From: Bacteroidales bacterium
GTDB lineage: Bacteria > Bacteroidota > Bacteroidia > Bacteroidales > 4484-276
Direction of reading: 5' to 3'
DNA: 18,029 bases
NCBI GenBank assembly: GCA_029939965.1
Contig: JAOZRY010000013.1
Span: 1 to 18,029, forward strand
A program made the translations under genes and the position numbers. The notes under the pieces were generated by a model, which saw nothing but the letters and a program-made list of their open reading frames with translations, was not told the origin of the DNA and made no database searches. Within the stretch, counting starts at the first letter, position 1; each line of letters starts with the position of its first letter. Below, one piece after another: positions 15,451-18,029 of this stretch.

Positions 15451-15768
15451 TATGTGCAAAGAGTTGAATAATGGAGAGGATGGGGAATAAGAAGTAATAC
15501 AAAAGAAAATGGACTTAGAAAAATATATTTGATAGTGGTGAATTAAACGAAAAAGTGGTTAGTTCCAAAATGGAACTAACCACTCAACACGGAGCTATTA
15601 ATGAGAAAACACAAAGTACATTCACAATATTTTATAATTTTGATGCTATTATTGCAGTTAGAAAATGTTGTACATAATATTGAAGTAGAGCAGCAAATCC
15701 GAAAAGAATTTTCTTATACCAAATCTAAACAAGTTATTAATAATTTCTGTTTGCATAAAAACTCATAT
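15451..15768. other. Intergenic region between the transposase remnant and the T9SS gene
   Basis: These 318 bases are mainly AT-rich and contain a perfect 14-bp hairpin at 15554-15584. A 69-codon plus-strand open frame begins at 15601 just after a GGAG, but its 3' end is antisense to the T9SS domain, and its composition looks like AT-rich chance translation. Nothing else is supported. Confidence 0.5.
15549..15584 (-). terminator. Intrinsic terminator with perfect 14-bp stem
   Basis: AGTGGTTAGTTCCA (15554-15567) and TGGAACTAACCACT (15571-15584) are perfect reverse complements around a 3-base loop. On the minus strand the stem is followed at once by TTTTTCG, the classical rho-independent layout. 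It lies 185 nt downstream of the T9SS-protein stop codon on the matching strand. On the plus strand no T run follows, so it should act on minus-strand transcripts only. Confidence 0.7.
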
Positions 15769-18029
15769 TTACAAAACTATAACCTTTACGCTTTTTGCGC
15801 CATTGTTTGAAACGATTTTCACAATGTAAGCTCCCGGATTTAGTATATTAAAATTATGTGTGGAATTTCCATATATTTGTTTTTGTATAATAAGCTGTCC
15901 TAAAGAATTAAAAATGGATACCGAATAATTTTCAATAGTATGATTTGATGAAATAAATATTTGATTTTCGTAAGCATAAATTTTAAAGTCATCATTTGGT
16001 GTATTACTCTTCTCCTGAATGTTAACAGCCGAATTAAAGTAGATTTTGAATCTGTTGTTGTAAGTTCCCGGTTCGTTAACCACAAAACTATATTGAGGGT
16101 TTGCAACAAGGTTAATCTGGTTTGATGTATATTTATCTTCCAGGGTTACCGGTGTGTTGGGTTCAAAATTTTGCATTTCTACCACAAAGGAATGAATACC
16201 TGCTTTTCCGGTCACAAAGCCTATAGGAATTGCAACTACCTCAGTGAGTAAAGGCAATGCCTGAATTGCAAACTCCTGATTGTTGTTATTAACAAAAAAA
16301 CTGTACAGCGATAATTGAGAGTTTCCTTTAAGTTTTCCGGCATCATAGGATGGATCAAGACCATAACTCATTTCATCCAAAAATGTAATTTCGGTTTTAT
16401 TTATCAAATTATCGGGATTGGTTAGAGTAAGAAAAAACCTTTGTGTTTCATCTCCATCCTTATAAAATATTGCATTGCCATGTTTGCGATCATTGGCATT
16501 AAAGCTTAATGTATTTCCATTGATTGCCGTTTTAACCAGAAACCCCTGGCCAGTACTAATATAGGTTGCACCTGATCCATTACTCACAGTAACATAATCA
16601 CCAATGGTTTCATCGTAAAAATAGATTCCTGAATAGATTGCATCCAAGAGTGAAGCATTTTTTGTAAGAAAATTGTTGGTAACATCGGCATTTGAATTAG
16701 CGGCCATGCTGCTTGGAAATGGGTTTCCAACCATATTCCAGCCTTCGTTTGTACTGTTGGTAGTTTTGGTAAGGTTAATGATTTTGTTAGTATTATATAA
16801 AATACCCGAAAGTGTGAATGTTGTTCCTTTGGCGGTATAATCAGAAATGGCATATCCCTGTGCAGCATTAAATGTGGTGGTAGTCCATTCGTTCGAGTTG
16901 AGAATGTCGATCCACCAGCCAATGGTTCCCTGATCGCTAAAATCCTCATCCCATCTATATAATGCCGTTGGTACAGGGCTTGTGAATAAATCATTAAAAT
17001 AATTATCAGCCGGATCGAAACAGGCAGACATGTAATGCCACAAATCAGATTCGCAGTAATACTCAATATTTGTTGTACCGGTAACTGTGGTAGTTCCGTT
17101 GTCGATAAACGATGCCGTGCCGCTTGCATTGGCCTCGAGTGTTAAATTGTTTGTAACAGCGATAGTGTTTCCTGTGGTGTTGGTAAACCATGCGTCGGGT
17201 TGCATGGTAAGATTGTTATTAATATTTATATCTCCGTTTGTTGTTGCTCCTTCATTGTTTTTACTAATTGTGAGATTATAAAAAGTTTCAACAGGTACTC
17301 CCAGATAATAAAGTTGCACATCATCAATATACCAGTAATTAATGTTATATAGGTTGCCTGTGATTGTAAAAGCAATATAATAAGTGGCTGAACCTACTGC
17401 ATGTGATGCGCTGGTAAGTGTTGTACTAACTTGTGTAGCATTGATATCTCCAGAGGGCGAAACCGACCAGTCAGAATCCAACCAGTTTGATCCATCTGTA
17501 CTATATTGAACTTTTATTGTATAGGCTGATCCTGAAAAATCATCAACCTCATGTTTAAAATCAAAAGTAAGTGAGTTTAATCCAGACGTGTTTACTGCAT
17601 TGTAATAGAGTCTTTTTGTGGCTGTGCCACTTTGGTAATCAAATCGTAGTTCCGGAGAAGTGCCTCCTGCGTTACTAGTGTTTTGCTGGCTAAACTGACC
17701 ACTTCCTGAGCCAATATCTCCGTTCCAGTTACCCGGCCATGTTGTGATATCGTCATTAATAAGATAAATCGGGTTTGCAGGTGGTGAGTGTATTTCGGAA
17801 GATGTATTATTATAAAAATCAACTGTTCCGGTTGCTGTATTAAAAGTACCGTCATTATCCCAGTTGCCTCCAATCCTGATTAATCCTGATGCTTCAACAG
17901 TATAGGTTCTTCCCGAAGGGATAGTAAAATTACCGGTTACCGTAAATTCAGAAGCCCCTGCCATTGAAATATCATTACATTGTGTACCGAGGGCAAAATT
18001 GCCTGTGTAAGTTGGCCAGTTAGTGGCAG
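15769..18029 (-). CDS. Large T9SS-exported surface protein, 5' end outside window
   Basis: The frame stays open to the window edge (TNWPTYTGNFALG is readable upstream of the Met at 17964), so the true start and signal peptide lie beyond 18029. Counting from that Met, residues 1-55 contain beta-strand filler (GRTYTVEASGLIRIGGNWDN, GTFNTATGTVDFYNN) typical of Bacteroidota adhesins. Residues about 66-222 form a jelly-roll, MAM-like or choice-of-anchor domain ending NINYWYIDDVQLYYLG. Residues 223-645 are further beta-rich modules with GWNMVGNPFPSS and GQGFLVK, a pattern frequent in proteins of this class. Residues 647-731 are a type A T9SS sorting domain (YSVSIFNSLGQLI, PGAYIVKIV, KSVKVIVL). It is probably a cell-surface or secreted adhesin or binding protein; no enzymatic motif is seen. 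Confidence 0.85.
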   Translation of the reverse strand, partial: ATNWPTYTGNFALGTQCNDISMAGASEFTVTGNFTIPSGRTYTVEASGLIRIGGNWDNDGTFNTATGTVDFYNNTSSEIHSPPANPIYLINDDITTWPGNWNGDIGSGSGQFSQQNTSNAGGTSPELRFDYQSGTATKRLYYNAVNTSGLNSLTFDFKHEVDDFSGSAYTIKVQYSTDGSNWLDSDWSVSPSGDINATQVSTTLTSASHAVGSATYYIAFTITGNLYNINYWYIDDVQLYYLGVPVETFYNLTISKNNEGATTNGDININNNLTMQPDAWFTNTTGNTIAVTNNLTLEANASGTASFIDNGTTTVTGTTNIEYYCESDLWHYMSACFDPADNYFNDLFTSPVPTALYRWDEDFSDQGTIGWWIDILNSNEWTTTTFNAAQGYAISDYTAKGTTFTLSGILYNTNKIINLTKTTNSTNEGWNMVGNPFPSSMAANSNADVTNNFLTKNASLLDAIYSGIYFYDETIGDYVTVSNGSGATYISTGQGFLVKTAINGNTLSFNANDRKHGNAIFYKDGDETQRFFLTLTNPDNLINKTEITFLDEMSYGLDPSYDAGKLKGNSQLSLYSFFVNNNNQEFAIQALPLLTEVVAIPIGFVTGKAGIHSFVVEMQNFEPNTPVTLEDKYTSNQINLVANPQYSFVVNEPGTYNNRFKIYFNSAVNIQEKSNTPNDDFKIYAYENQIFISSNHTIENYSVSIFNSLGQLIIQKQIYGNSTHNFNILNPGAYIVKIVSNNGAKSVKVIVL
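15772..16026 (-). other. T9SS type A C-terminal sorting domain
   Basis: The last 85 residues of the surface protein show the standard order: a linker with DDFKIYAYENQIFIS, a central strand pair YSVSIFNSLGQLIIQKQI, and the end motif GAYIVKIVSNNGAKSVKVIV. This domain is recognised by the PorU/PorV machinery and usually removed on secretion or attachment to A-LPS. Confidence 0.85.

Noticed and set aside
15601..15810. 69-codon plus-strand frame with GGAG six bases before its ATG
   Set aside because: The site looks acceptable, but the lineage rarely uses Shine-Dalgarno signals, the composition is that of AT-rich noise, and the 3' end is antisense to the T9SS gene.
16584..17129. 181-codon minus-strand open frame
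   Set aside because: It overlaps the T9SS surface protein in another frame on the same strand and has no recognisable domain.
1..18029. A multi-gene defence or biosynthetic system
   Set aside because: No cluster of nuclease, helicase, toxin-antitoxin, NRPS/PKS or SusC/SusD genes is present; the accessory genes seen are isolated or broken.

Overview
The window looks like chromosomal DNA of a Bacteroidota bacterium, probably a marine or sediment Bacteroidales/Marinilabiliales-type organism. The evidence is two secreted proteins with type IX secretion (T9SS) C-terminal sorting domains, a large PKD-repeat secreted glycosidase-like protein, starts that mostly lack Shine-Dalgarno sequences, a near-consensus Bacteroidota promoter (TTG-N21-TTTCTTTG), and RHS, ORF6N and XRE remnants of the kind common in this phylum. 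No rRNA, tRNA or CRISPR array was seen. Family names come from motif recognition in the translated sequence, not from database searches.

Layout. 1-451: non-coding DNA with an imperfect inverted repeat and a terminator-like hairpin. 452-6135 (minus): a 1453-residue secreted DUF5060/GH-A-like protein with seven PKD domains, followed 35 nt later by folC. 6136-6672: non-coding DNA or a doubtful small ORF. 6673-7521 (minus): a SAM-dependent methyltransferase. 7581-8419: a gene graveyard with an ORF6N gene that has lost its middle, an XRE-regulator tail with a one-base frameshift, and an RHS fragment joined tail-to-tail onto it. 8514-9447 (minus): a GNAT acetyltransferase and a small conserved protein of unknown role. 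9542-9886 (plus): an ArsC-like thioredoxin-fold protein. 10122-11297 (plus): a glutaryl-CoA dehydrogenase-like acyl-CoA dehydrogenase. 11738-14897 (minus): ygiQ (radical SAM), overlapped at its 3' end by a T9SS-sorted protein that has lost its signal peptide. 14898-15768: non-coding DNA with a parS-like 16-mer (one mismatch), a transposase N-terminal remnant and a perfect 14-bp hairpin. 15769-18029 (minus): the 3' part of a large T9SS-exported surface protein whose start lies beyond the window.

Housekeeping metabolism (FolC, acyl-CoA dehydrogenase, YgiQ) is interspersed with secreted proteins and decayed accessory genes. I found no convincing multi-gene novel system. The best leads are the parS-like site, the glycosidase-like protein (strict 82-residue PKD period, Ser in place of the clan GH-A Asn, unusual C-terminal domain instead of a T9SS domain), and the junctions where broken genes have been joined to intact ones.
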